This document shows, in pieces, positions 26,469-35,433 of a DNA stretch of 64,000 nucleotides; within the stretch, counting starts at the first letter, position 1, and every line of letters begins with the position of its first letter. The notes beneath the pieces are model-generated. The model ran no database searches. It was not told the origin of the DNA and saw only the letters and a program-made list of their open reading frames with translations. Both the position numbers and the translations under genes were made by a program. The DNA comes from Streptomyces sp. 1222.5 (GTDB lineage: Bacteria; Actinomycetota; Actinomycetes; Streptomycetales; Streptomycetaceae): assembly GCF_900105245.1 (NCBI RefSeq), contig NZ_FNSZ01000001.1:8598164-8662163 (forward strand). The letters run 5' to 3'.

Positions 26469-26630
26469 TCACCGGTGCTGCGCCCCGAGGCGACCTGCGG
26501 AGCCGGTCGGACCGTCGTCGGACGGTACATCGCCGGACGGCGGCTGACGGCCCCCGCCGGGCAGCTCGGCCAGGCAAGTCGCCCTCGCGGGTCCCGCGGG
26601 GCGCTGCTTCGACGGGTCGTTGCCGGACAT
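26469..26630 (-). CDS. possible small protein
   Basis: A 53-residue frame from ATG 26630 with GAGGGGAACCCG upstream (MSGNDPSKQRPAGPARATCL, rich in Gly, Pro and Asp). Codon use is normal but the protein looks disordered and no homologue is recognised. Around it, 26290-26800 shows no other supportable gene. Confidence 0.3.
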   Translation of the reverse strand: MSGNDPSKQRPAGPARATCLAELPGGGRQPPSGDVPSDDGPTGSAGRLGAQHR

Positions 26631-26803
26631 CGGGTTCCCCTCGTCGTAGCTGGAGCGGGCCGACCACCCGGGACTGGTCGTGCTGAGTCGGGGAGCGTCG
26701 TGCGTCTGGTGTGCCCTGGTGGCGGGTCGAGGCACGGTGCGGCGGTCTGCGATGCGGGTGTGGCGATCGGACCCGGTTCCGTGGGGTGTTCGCCAATCGC
26801 GGC

Positions 26804-27835
26804 TCACGGTTTGAGGACGACCTTTCCGGCAACGGTGCCGGACTCGGCGAGCCGCAGAGCTTCTGCGACGCGGGTGAGCGGGAGTTCCGCGGCGATCTGG
26901 GCGGTGACCTCTCCGCGTCGGAGGGCGTCGAAGACCTCGGTGAGGTCCGCGCGGAGTTGGGCGCGGAACCGGTTCTTGGACAGAGCCCGGCCGGCCCAGA
27001 CGTTGAAGAAGTAGGCGCTGCGGCGATTGGGCAGCGCGTTCCACAGCCACACCCGCAGGAGCAGCTTGAGGACGGGCCACTGCTTGGACCCCTCGTCGTC
27101 ACGGGTGGAGGCGCTGCCGTAGGAGACGAGCGTGCCGCCGGGGGCGAGGAGGCTCCAGGAGTCGACGATGCCCCGGCCGCCCACATGGTCGAAGACGGCG
27201 TCCACGCCGCCGGGGGCGAGTGCCCGGATCCGTGCGGCGAGGTCGTCGCAGCGGTAGTCGACGGGGACGACGCCCCGTTCGCGTAGCGCGTCGTGGTGGC
27301 GTGCGGACGCCGTGCCGATCACGCGCGCTCCCGCCGCCTGGGCGAGCTGGACCAGGACCGAGCCGACGCCACCGTTGGCGCCGTGCACCACGACGGTGTG
27401 CCCCGCGCGGACGCGGGCCTTGCGGTGCAGCATCTGCCAGGCGGTGATGCCGTTGACGACGAGGGTCTCCGCCTCCGCGGCACCGATCCCGAAGGGCACC
27501 GGCACCGCGTCCGCCGCGTCCACGAGCACGTGGCTGGCCCAGCCGCCGACCTTGACCAGCGCGGCGATCCGGGTGCCGGCCAGGCCCGGATCGACTCCCT
27601 CGCCGGTCGCCAGCACCGTGCCGACGAGGTCGTACCCGGGCACGAAGGGGAAGGGCGGCTGGTCGTAGTAGCGGCCGCGCCGCATCTGCTGTTCGGCGAA
27701 GGAGACGCCGGTGGCCTCCACCCGGACGACGACCTGGCCCGGGCCCGCTGCGGGTACCGCTCCGTGCCGGATCTCCAGTCCCTCGGGCTCGACCTTGCCC
27801 GGCAGTACGACCTCGACGAGTCCTTCGGTGTTCAT
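26804..27835 (-). CDS. zinc-independent MDR-family quinone oxidoreductase
   Basis: A 343-residue medium-chain dehydrogenase/reductase. The N-terminal catalytic domain contains FPFVPGYDLVGTV. The Rossmann NADPH site is VVVHGANGGVGSVLVQLAQA (residues 145-165), and DAVFDHVGGRG and AGKVVLKP close the domain. The Cys/His ligands of the zinc-dependent enzymes are absent, which fits the quinone reductase/zeta-crystallin branch that reduces quinones or enones with NADPH. It is divergent from a TetR regulator and separated from it by paired operator-like sites, so it is probably repressed by that protein and induced by an electrophile (inference). Confidence 0.88.
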   Translation of the reverse strand: MNTEGLVEVVLPGKVEPEGLEIRHGAVPAAGPGQVVVRVEATGVSFAEQQMRRGRYYDQPPFPFVPGYDLVGTVLATGEGVDPGLAGTRIAALVKVGGWASHVLVDAADAVPVPFGIGAAEAETLVVNGITAWQMLHRKARVRAGHTVVVHGANGGVGSVLVQLAQAAGARVIGTASARHHDALRERGVVPVDYRCDDLAARIRALAPGGVDAVFDHVGGRGIVDSWSLLAPGGTLVSYGSASTRDDEGSKQWPVLKLLLRVWLWNALPNRRSAYFFNVWAGRALSKNRFRAQLRADLTEVFDALRRGEVTAQIAAELPLTRVAEALRLAESGTVAGKVVLKP

Positions 27836-27884
27836 GGTGACCTCCGCACGTCCGTTCCCGGATCGGTTACTTGGCTTCGCGTTC

Positions 27885-27946
27885 GTTAGAAGTTGTAACG
27901 CACCAGCGGCCGGAGAGTCAATAGCTTCAGTGATAACCTCTAACTC
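27885..27946. promoter_or_regulatory. paired inverted operator-like sites
   Basis: A 15-bp site at 27885-27899 (GTTAGAAGTTGTAAC) recurs in reverse orientation at 27930-27944 (GTGATAACCTCTAAC), matching at 12 of 15 positions. They flank the middle of the AT-rich gap between the divergent oxidoreductase and TetR genes. Confidence 0.55.
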
Positions 27947-27990
27947 AAGCTTGCGGGTGCTGCCGCAACGGAGTGGAAGGTGGCAGGGCA

Positions 27991-28647
27991 GTGGCGGAAC
28001 ACGACACGAAGACCCCCCGCGAGCGCTACCGGGCCCAGGTGCGTGCGGAGATCAAAGAACGCGCGTGGGAGCAGATCGCCACCGCGGGCGCGTCCGCGCT
28101 CTCCCTCAATGCGATCGCCAAGCAGATGGGCATGAGCGGACCTGCGCTGTACCGGTACTTCGGAGGCCGCGACGAGCTGATCACCGAGCTGGTCAGGGAC
28201 GCCTATCTGAGCCTCGCCGGCACCTTCCGCGCGGCCGCGGAGGCCGGCCCCGACGTGCACGCGCTGTCACACGCCCTGCGCGGGTGGGCACTGGAGGACC
28301 CGCAGCGCTACTTCCTCATCTACGGCACGCCGGTCCCCGGCTACCATGCCCCGGACGACATCACCGCGATCGCGTCCGAGATCATGACGCCCCTCCTGGA
28401 CGCCTGTGCCGCACTGCCGTCGGACGGCCCGGCGACGCCGCTCCACGCGCACCTCGAGGAGCACCGGGACTGGGCGGACGGACATCCCGCCACGCCTGCG
28501 GTCCTGCACCGGGCCCTGGCCTTCTGGACCCGGCTGCACGGAGTGCTGTCCCTGGAACTCGCCGGGCACTTCGCGGGGATGGGCTTCGACCCCGAGAGGT
28601 TCTTCGCCGCAGAGGTGGACGCCCTGGCCGGCCCGCCGACGGGCTGA
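27991..28647 (+). CDS. TetR-family transcriptional regulator
   Basis: A 218-residue TetR protein. GTG 27991 is chosen, with GGAAGG about 10 bases upstream; a GTG six codons earlier is possible. The HTH is ALSLNAIAKQMGMSGPALYR, followed by YFGGRDELITELV. The C-terminal half (GWALEDPQRYFLIYGTPVPG, FWTRLHGVLSLELAGHF) matches the TetR_C_13/WHG-type ligand-binding domain. It is divergent from the MDR oxidoreductase, its likely target. Confidence 0.9.
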   Translation: MAEHDTKTPRERYRAQVRAEIKERAWEQIATAGASALSLNAIAKQMGMSGPALYRYFGGRDELITELVRDAYLSLAGTFRAAAEAGPDVHALSHALRGWALEDPQRYFLIYGTPVPGYHAPDDITAIASEIMTPLLDACAALPSDGPATPLHAHLEEHRDWADGHPATPAVLHRALAFWTRLHGVLSLELAGHFAGMGFDPERFFAAEVDALAGPPTG

Positions 28648-28683
28648 GCGCCCGCCCCTCCCGACCGCGGAACCCGGCGCGCC

Positions 28684-29040
28684 CCGGAGTTGGGCGGCCC
28701 GTACGACCTGGTCGTCGACTCAGGCTGCTTTCACCACCTACCCCCGCACCGGCGCGTCAGCTACCTGGCCCTCCTCGACCGGGTCCCTCGCCCCGGGCGG
28801 CTGTCTCGCCTTGACCAGCTTCGCCGCCGGCGCGGCGGGAATGGGGTCGGAACTGACCGATGCGGACCTCTACCGAGCACGCGAACTGCAAGACGGCCTC
28901 GCCTACACCACGGAATCGCTGCGCTGGGTCTTCTCCGACCTGGAAGAGGTCGAGCTGCGCCGGATGCGGGAGGAGCCCCTGAGTCACCGCTGTTCGGCGC
29001 GACGTTCCTGTGGACCGCGTTGTTCCGCGGGAGTGCGGCT
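28684..29040 (+). pseudogene. SAM-dependent methyltransferase relic
   Basis: The N-terminal half with the SAM-binding glycine motif is missing. The remainder reads GGPYDLVVDSGCFHHLPPHR and YLALLDRV, then in another frame LAPGGCLALTSFAAGAAGMG and YTTESLRWVFSDLEEVELRR, then back in the first frame FGATFLWTALFRG. That is the second half of a class I methyltransferase with at least two register changes. It starts 36 bases after the TetR gene. Confidence 0.7.
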
Positions 29041-29427
29041 GACAGGAGCGGATCCCGCTGATCTCTCGCGTGCGCGGACTCCGGCCAGGCGATGGACGGA
29101 GTTCGTTGCAGCGGCCGGGAGGAGGTAAGCCACGATCAGCAGGTGGGAGCACGCTGCTGGAGCGCGACTGTCACCCTTGGCGAGGGAGGGATCCGCCCGT
29201 CGGCGGTGACGCCGCCACTGCCTGCCGGACGTCGTGCAACCCTTCGACCGGCGAAGGGCCGGTCTGGCTCCCTGTGTGTTACACCCCAGGTCACCGAGGA
29301 GACTTGGGGCATGCCGCCTGTCGTGCATATCCCGGTCGCCGTGCTGCACATCTTCACAGGTCTTTCGACAGGGTCAGCGCCCGCGTGGGGCACAGACCAA
29401 TGCTGCTTGTCTCACAGCAGCAGGGCG

Positions 29428-29895
29428 TCAGTTGCCCAGGCGGGCGCAGAGGGTGGTCACCTTGTCGTGTGCCGCCACTGCCCCGGGGCCCTTCACGGTG
29501 AGGGTCTGCAGGCGTCCGGTGACGTCCTGGAAGGCCTTGTCCAGGGCGTCGTAGCGGTGGCCGAGCTGGGCCGCGGACTGGGCCAGCGCGGCAGCCCCGC
29601 CGACGCGGGCGAAGTAGGCCCTGGAGGTCTTGTCGTTGCTGTAGATCTTGCTCAACGCCGGCACTCGATCCCAGGCCTGGCACGCGCCCGCGGCATCCGC
29701 CGCCGCGTTCTCCGGGCCGGTTCCGGACGCCGCGTCGTGCGGACCGCCCCACAGGAGCCAGCCGATGCCGATGCCCGCAACGGCGGCGAGGACCGCGGCC
29801 ACCCACAGCGCGATCCACCGGGAGGGAGCACGACGTTCGGCGGCAGGCTGCGGCAGGGTGGAGGGAGGAGGTGGTATCGGAGCAGAGGCAGTCAT
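29428..29895 (-). CDS. uncharacterised membrane-anchored protein
   Basis: A 155-residue protein from ATG 29895 after GAAGGAAG. A Pro-rich cytoplasmic N-terminus (IPPPPSTLPQP) precedes one transmembrane segment (residues 28-50, WIALWVAAVLAAVAGIGIGW). The rest is an extracellular, mostly helical domain with two Cys residues (AGACQAWDRVPALSK and VTTLCARLGN at the end). This fold type is common in streptomycetes and has no known function. 29110-29427 and 29896-30512 hold no supportable gene; a short minus frame at 30040-30180 (LVPFVDEHSLMPYADPVRLR) looks like a fragment. Confidence 0.7.
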   Translation of the reverse strand: MTASAPIPPPPSTLPQPAAERRAPSRWIALWVAAVLAAVAGIGIGWLLWGGPHDAASGTGPENAAADAAGACQAWDRVPALSKIYSNDKTSRAYFARVGGAAALAQSAAQLGHRYDALDKAFQDVTGRLQTLTVKGPGAVAAHDKVTTLCARLGN

Positions 29896-30512
29896 CGCAA
29901 GGGCTTCCTTCGGTAGACAGGGAGGCAACACCGACACGGCAACCGGCAGCAAGTGAACCACTTTTGTGGCCGGCCGTGCTGCCGGAACCTGCCAGTACGA
30001 GGGGACTTCAAGAGGCCGACTGCCGTTCGGTTCAGCGGCGCGCGGCCGGCTCACCTACCGTGCGCAGCCGGACGGGATCGGCGTAGGGCATCAGCGAGTG
30101 CTCGTCGACGAAGGGCACGAGGACTGGCCACAGACACTCGGCGACGGGGGACAGGTCGCCTGTGTGGCGTCACGGACGCGGCCGGTCGCCCCGCACGCGG
30201 AGCTTGTCCGACCCTTCCGACGTGCGGTCGCCTGCCGGTGAGGCAGGTCGAGATGAAGCCAGGACGATCCGTGACGGTCGGCGGCTGCCGGTGCCCTGTT
30301 CGGGGCATGCCTGCACGCCCTGGAAGACCGTTTCCTCGGCGTCCCCTCACTCTCGGGGGACCATGGGCGGCCCGGCTCCGAACGAAGTGGCCTGCCGCCG
30401 CGGGCCGAAGCCTGGGAGGCGGATGTGGCTTGCGGGCGGCTTCTCGCCCGCAGGGCCGCCCCCTAGACTGCGACCGCTCCGAAACCTGGCGATCTTCTGG
30501 AGGGTGTGCAGG

Positions 30513-31238
30513 ATGAACCGAGCTCTCATGACCGCATTGGCGGCGACAGCGTTGGTCGTGTCCGGGGGCAGCACCACCGCCTCCGCTTCCGATGCCCCGC
30601 CGCGCACCACGCACGGTCCCTGCCAGTACACCCAGACCCCGGACGAGCCGGCGGCGCGGCCGGTTCCCCTGCCGCCCGATCCGCGACGCACCCCCAGCCG
30701 CGGCACGGTCGATGTGGCTGTCCGGACCAGCCAGGGCCCGCTCCCGCTAAGTCTGGACCGGGCGAAGGCGCCGTGCACCGCCCAGAGCTTCGTGCACCTG
30801 GCGAGGCACCGGTTCTACGACCGTACGGTGTGCCATCGGCTGACGGCGTATCCGACGCTGAAGGTCCTGCAGTGTGGCGACCCGACCAGCACCGGCGAAG
30901 GCGGGCCGGGGTACAAGTACAAGGACGAATTGCCGGTGGACCTGCCGCCGGCACCGAGCGATCCGACCGGCGTCCGTCGCCTTTACGGGCGCGGTTTGCT
31001 GGCGATGGCCAACGCCGGGCCGGACACGAACGGTTCGCAGTTCTTCGTCGTCTACGGCGACTCCGCGCTGCGACCGAACTACACGGTGTTCGGCACGGTC
31101 GGTACCGCCGGCCTGAAGACGCTCGACAAGATCGCCGCTGGCGGCATCGAACCGACTGCGCAGGACCCGGCGCCCGTCGACGGCACACCCGCGCTGCGGA
31201 CCGAGCTGCTCACCGTCCGGCCCTCCTGCCGACCCTGA
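30513..31238 (+). CDS. secreted cyclophilin-type peptidyl-prolyl isomerase
   Basis: A 241-residue protein. ATG 30513 follows GGAGGGTGTGCAGG. A Sec signal peptide occupies about residues 1-26 (ALMTALAATALVVSGG, cleavage near ASA). The cyclophilin fold starts at GTVDVAVRTSQGPLPLSLDR. Core motifs: SFVHLARHRFYDRTVCHRL, GPGYKYKDELP, LLAMANAGPDTNGSQFFVVY and NYTVFGTV. The usual FHRV of the active site is CHRL here. Four Cys residues suggest disulfides outside the cell. Such enzymes help exported proteins to fold. It has no obvious operon partners. Confidence 0.9.
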   Translation: MNRALMTALAATALVVSGGSTTASASDAPPRTTHGPCQYTQTPDEPAARPVPLPPDPRRTPSRGTVDVAVRTSQGPLPLSLDRAKAPCTAQSFVHLARHRFYDRTVCHRLTAYPTLKVLQCGDPTSTGEGGPGYKYKDELPVDLPPAPSDPTGVRRLYGRGLLAMANAGPDTNGSQFFVVYGDSALRPNYTVFGTVGTAGLKTLDKIAAGGIEPTAQDPAPVDGTPALRTELLTVRPSCRP

Positions 31239-31793
31239 CGCATTGTGGCGCGGCCGGCGCGGTCCACCTCCGCGACTGGCCGCGCCTGGCAGCTGTGGTG
31301 GGACCTGAGCGCCTGACGACGCCCGGGCTGTCCCGCAGACGCGACAGTCTGCCCCTGTGGTGCTGCTCAGGCGTCTGCTGACTCACGGGCGCCGCGCGTC
31401 CAAGCGGATCTCGTGCACGGTGGACCCCGCGGGACGCCTGCTGCTTGGGCAGCCGGTAGGCCATGGACCGGATCCGCTGGGCGAGGCCGGCCCCCCGCTC
31501 GGTGCATGTTCTGGTGCGGCGGGAGTACGCGGGAACCCGGCCCCGTCGCAGTACGGCGTCCACGGCCGGTCCGCGCTCACGGACCGCGCGCGCCAGGTGG
31601 TGGAACTCGCCGTGACCGTGGTGGCGGGCCCGGAGCGGCTCTCTGTCCACGAGCACATTCACACGGCCATCCGCGGTGTCCGCGAACGGTCCGAACTTCT
31701 GCCCGGCGGCCTCCGGACCGAGTTCGCGGCATTCGACGGTGCGCGGGGCGCGCCTCAGCACGGGCGCGCACTGGTCGGCGTCGGACGTCGGCC
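31239..31793 (-). other. decayed minus-strand coding stretch
   Basis: From ATG 31867 a frame begins SAQLTDPTALLGPMGRVKAP, and after about 30 codons a second frame looks better (GPEAAGQKFGPFADTADGRV, then LARAVRERGPAVDAVLRRG). This suggests a broken gene. No family was recognised. The plus strand is also open, but its protein is compositionally odd. Confidence 0.25.
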
Positions 31794-32092
31794 TCAACCG
31801 GCAGCGGCGCCTTCACGCGGCCCATGGGGCCTAAGAGCGCTGTCGGGTCCGTGAGTTGAGCGCTCATCGTGCGGTTGCTCCTTCTTCGGGAAGTCGTTGG
31901 GATTCGTGGGATTCAAGCCTGGTCGAGGTGGGTGTGCGGACCAGGCGGTCAGCTGGGCGGGGTCTTGTGGGAGGGAGTTGACCAGGCTGAGGAGCCGCTC
32001 GCCGACGGGGCGTATCTCGGTGCGTGCCAGGCGGACAGGTCGGTGGTGCGCAGGGCGGCCGGAGCCGGCGAGGTGCCGCTCTTTCGCGCCAT
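31794..32092 (-). pseudogene. small gene with a frameshift, in a mobile-element-like cluster
   Basis: The ATG at 32092 starts 2 bases after the stop of the upstream 48-residue gene. The frame reads MARKSGTSPAPAALRTTDLS. After about 20 codons the coding pattern moves to another frame (EIRPVGERLLSLVNSLPQDP, AQLTAWSAHPP), ending at 31794. Tightly packed small genes of this kind with a GntR regulator are seen in actinomycete integrative elements, but no transfer or integrase gene is present here. Confidence 0.4.
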
Positions 32093-32094
32093 GG

Positions 32095-32241
32095 CTACTT
32101 CCCGAGCACGTCGTGGAGGAGAGCCATGACGATCACCCCCACGCCGATCGCCACTCCCAGAGCGGGGTGGTGAAAGGCGACGTACGTGGTGAGTGCGCCC
32201 ACTCCCAGCAGGACGAGCATGCGGGTGCTGATCTGGTCCAT
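32095..32241 (-). CDS. 48-residue hydrophobic protein
   Basis: A small frame from ATG 32241. Almost the whole chain is hydrophobic in two short helices (LVLLGVGALTTYVAF, then LGVAIGVGVIVMALLHDVL), separated by HHPA. It resembles the small membrane peptides encoded next to spread/transfer genes of actinomycete integrative elements, which is weak evidence of origin. It is divergent from the double-HTH GntR regulator, with 180 bases between them. Confidence 0.6.
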   Translation of the reverse strand: MDQISTRMLVLLGVGALTTYVAFHHPALGVAIGVGVIVMALLHDVLGK

Positions 32242-32421
32242 CGCGTCCTCCCGACGGTCGACTGCTCCTGCCGATCAGCGTCGACGGCGTCGTCGGGTCG
32301 CGAACGAATCCTGATGAACACTCACAACCTTCGACACCTGCTGACGGAACGTGCCGATGGCTGCATCATGAGCCGTGAACGACCGCTGACAGTCTCTGAC
32401 AGTGCGGGGGGGAGTCGCCCG

Positions 32422-33762
32422 ATGTCACGCTGGAAGGCGCCCGACCTGCCGGACGGTCCCCTGCGCGAACTGAACCGAGCGCTCCACGCGCTCCACGGCC
32501 GCGCCGGCTGGCCGTCGTCCCGGGAGCTTCAGAAGGCGGTGGGCGGACGTGACGTCGTCAGCTACACGACGATCCACCAGGCCCTGACCAAGCCGGGGCT
32601 CCCCCGCTGGGGCGTAATCGAGCTCCTCGTCGAGGAGTTGGCGAAGACGGCCGGCGGGCGTCGCCTCCCCACCGACACCGTCGAGCACTTCAAGGAGTTG
32701 TACGACCGGGCGTACGACGACGGCGAGGACGATGCCTCCGGGCCGCAGGCTACCTCCGACGCACCTGCCCCGTCGTCGGAGACGACCGGGGCGCCGCCTC
32801 CGGTCGATCGGGTCGACGAGGTGACCGATCCGGCCGACGCGGTGGCCACTCGGGCCGGCAGAGTGACCAATTGGACCGGATCCGCGCCACAGGTCGACGG
32901 GAGCGGTGACAACGGACGGCTCGTGAGCGCCCAGGCCGAGCTGCGGCGTCGTATCACCGACGGCAGCTATCCGCTCGGCTTCACGCTCCCGCCGCAGCGC
33001 GCGTTGGCGACCGAGTTGGGAGTCTCACGCCTCACGGTGCGGCGGGCGCTCCAGGCTCTGCAGGACGAGGGCTGGGTCATGTCGCGGCAGGGCAGCGGAT
33101 CCCGTGTGATCAAGAACGGCCGGGTCGAGCGGGCGACGAGCCCGGGGCGTTCCGGCCGCACCGTCTCACTGGGCCCGTACATCGGTCGGGCCTTCGAGCA
33201 GGACGACGTGAGTCTCGACGTCTTCACCCTGACGTCGGAGTCCCTGACCGCCCACATCCAACTGCAGGCGGAGCGCATCCACGCCCTGCAGATCAGCCCC
33301 CGGAGCATCACGGTGCGGGTGATGGTGCCCGACATGTCGCTCGCGTTCCCCTACTGGCGCTCTCGGGAGGCCGCGCGGGAGGACGCCCTCAAGGAGCGTG
33401 CCGCGGACATCGCACACCGTCATCTCACCACGCTGCACAACACGCTGAGCAACGTGTACACGTCGATGCTCGTCCCCACCGTGCGGTTCTCCGTCCGCCA
33501 GGTTCCTCTGGTGCCGTCCTTCAAGCTCTACCTGATCAACGAGGTGATGGCCCTGCACGGGTTCTACGAGGTCGTCGAACGCCCCATCGACCTCAACGGG
33601 GAGACGGTCGCGGCCCTGGACGCGCTGGGCCTGGGCGCCGCGCTCACGCGCCACGTCAAGGACGACGACCCCCACTCACAGGGGTCGGTGTTCGTGGAGA
33701 ACGCCCGAAGCTGGTTCGAATCCGTCTGGGAGCGCCTCGCCGCTCAGGACGTGGACGGGTGA
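32422..33762 (+). CDS. double-HTH GntR-type transcriptional regulator
   Basis: A 446-residue protein from ATG 32422 after GGGGGGAG. Residues 10-95 are an extra N-terminal helix-turn-helix (LNRALHALHGRAGWPSSREL, VVSYTTIHQALTKPG) of the kind usually fused to STAND proteins. A 70-residue Asp/Ala/Pro linker follows. The GntR winged helix (residues 175-240) has GFTLPPQRALATELGVSRLT and VRRALQALQDEGWVMSRQGS. The C-terminal domain (about 265-440; SITVRVMVPDMSLAFPYWRS, FKLYLINEVMALHGFYEVVE) resembles the effector domain of streptomycete GntR proteins with a PLD-like fold. The combination of two DNA-binding domains is unusual. It is divergent from the small hydrophobic gene. Confidence 0.8.
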   Translation: MSRWKAPDLPDGPLRELNRALHALHGRAGWPSSRELQKAVGGRDVVSYTTIHQALTKPGLPRWGVIELLVEELAKTAGGRRLPTDTVEHFKELYDRAYDDGEDDASGPQATSDAPAPSSETTGAPPPVDRVDEVTDPADAVATRAGRVTNWTGSAPQVDGSGDNGRLVSAQAELRRRITDGSYPLGFTLPPQRALATELGVSRLTVRRALQALQDEGWVMSRQGSGSRVIKNGRVERATSPGRSGRTVSLGPYIGRAFEQDDVSLDVFTLTSESLTAHIQLQAERIHALQISPRSITVRVMVPDMSLAFPYWRSREAAREDALKERAADIAHRHLTTLHNTLSNVYTSMLVPTVRFSVRQVPLVPSFKLYLINEVMALHGFYEVVERPIDLNGETVAALDALGLGAALTRHVKDDDPHSQGSVFVENARSWFESVWERLAAQDVDG

Positions 33763-34404
33763 TGTCGAGAACGTCCCCTCACACCGTGGCCGTCGGCACG
33801 GCAAGTCGCCCAGGGCCGCGCCGCCTTCAGGGCCATTCGCAGCAGCAGTCGGTCTTCGCCGGCAGCCAGGGCAGGGCCCGTCAGTCGATGCGCGTGCGAT
33901 GGATCCGGAGCAGACCGTCGAGTGCGCGCGTCGTCAGTGTGCTCGCGCATCGCCGGCTGTACGTCTTGGACGGTTCGCTACAGCGCGCATCGCAGACGCG
34001 GGGCAGCCCGACACACCGCGGCATGCAGACCCGCGGAGCGAGGACCGGGCCCGAGAGGCTGTTCAGGCGTACGCCCCGAAGCTGCTCGCCCGATGGGCAG
34101 CGAGTGTCCGGCGGTGCGGCTGGCACTCGCCGGCCCTGCCATGGCATCTCCTACTGCCCGCACTCTGCCCGCCCCGCTTCCACGACCTCACGGCTTCGTC
34201 GAGCGACACCCGCGGGGCACCGACATCGGCGACCACGTGCCGTTCGTCCTGGTCCGGGCGGCAGGGGACCGCGATCAGACCCTCGCCTGCTGGACCGGGT
34301 CGGTACGGGTCTTCGACGGCGGTCACACCCTGGTCGTTGACGTGACCGTGCGCGGGAGCCTGAGACCCGGAACGACCAGCGGCAATGACAAACTACCCGT
34401 CCTC
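33763..34404. other. stretch without a supported gene
   Basis: Both strands have open frames but none has a start, ribosome site and protein-like composition together. The best piece is on the minus strand at 34180-34330 (TAVEDPYRPGPAGEG, HVVADVGAPRVSLDEAVRSW), possibly the end of a lost gene. Confidence 0.3.
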
Positions 34405-35130
34405 CTAGGACGCGTTCGACGGCAGGCTGCTCAGGTCCAGGACGTCGGCCGCCGCCGGGGGCTGGATGTCCAAGCGGTCGTTGAAACCGCTGAACCTCCT
34501 GACGGTGCGATGGTGAGGATCTCGGTAGTCGATCCGCAGCAGGTACGGTTTGCCCTCGGCGGCTATGTAGAAGGTGTAGACGCCTCCTTCGGCCACCCCC
34601 TCTGTCACGTTCACAGAAACAACGGGCTTGCCGTCGAGCTCGGTCACGTCGCCCGTCGTGGCCTTGCCCTCGGCGAACGACGAGAACGGCCACGCGCAGT
34701 CGACGAGGTCGTCCGCTCCCTTCGCCGCGCTCGCGGGGCTCTTCAGCCAGGGCTTGTGCCGCATCGCGGGGACCGTCGTCCGCCCCCACAACTCGAGGTA
34801 AGCGCCGTTGGGATGGATGTAGTCCGTCTCACCGATCCGGATCTGCTCCATCGTGGCACCCTGGGACCAGGCCGCCTTCATCCTGCACCTGTGCGCAAGA
34901 TCGGTCGTCACGCGGCTCGCATAGCGTCTGCTGCCGTCAGTGGAGGAGACGTCCGTGGTGAAGGTCACCGACGTGAGCGTCTTCATGGTGCGGTCTGTCT
35001 CGTTGAGCAACTGGTCGGCGGAGCGTATCTCGGCGGTGCGTGTGTGCGCGCTGCTGCCGGCGTCCGCACAGCCGACCGCGACTGCACCTACGAACAGGCA
35101 CAGCGCAGCAGTGCTCGCTTTCGTTCCCAC
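34405..35130 (-). CDS. lipoprotein of the LppX/LprG-like type
   Basis: A 241-residue protein from GTG 35130. The lipoprotein signal ends at a lipobox (FVGAVAVGC, Cys21). The mature part begins with helix SADQLLNETDRTMKTLTSVT and continues as antiparallel strands (FTTDVSSTDGSRRYASRV, YIHPNGAYLELW, VSVNVTEGVAEGGVYTFYI, PYLLRIDYRDPHH). This is the pattern of the LolA/LppX_LprAFG-type half-barrel that carries lipids or binds hydrophobic ligands. The stand-alone gene gives no further clue. Confidence 0.75.
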   Translation of the reverse strand: MGTKASTAALCLFVGAVAVGCADAGSSAHTRTAEIRSADQLLNETDRTMKTLTSVTFTTDVSSTDGSRRYASRVTTDLAHRCRMKAAWSQGATMEQIRIGETDYIHPNGAYLELWGRTTVPAMRHKPWLKSPASAAKGADDLVDCAWPFSSFAEGKATTGDVTELDGKPVVSVNVTEGVAEGGVYTFYIAAEGKPYLLRIDYRDPHHRTVRRFSGFNDRLDIQPPAAADVLDLSSLPSNAS

Positions 35131-35433
35131 AATCCCCCCACTCAGGCGTCGAGCGGCACACGGTACTGCAATGACGATCACTTCCCACCCCCCCGATGTC
35201 CCCGCTGACGCGCCGCCGGTGCCTGCGCGGCCACCATGAGCAAAAGTCCGAGCACTTCGCCCGGCCCAGACCGGTATCGCCGCCGTCCTCATCGGTCGCC
35301 GGCGGCTATGCCCCCGCAAGCGGCTATGGATCCACGCACGGAGCACGGGCGTCTGGCCGCCCGAACGCCAACACCGGCCACCCACCCGCTGACAACCAAC
35401 TGCCTCGTCACCGACAGGGCAGCGGCGCCTGCG

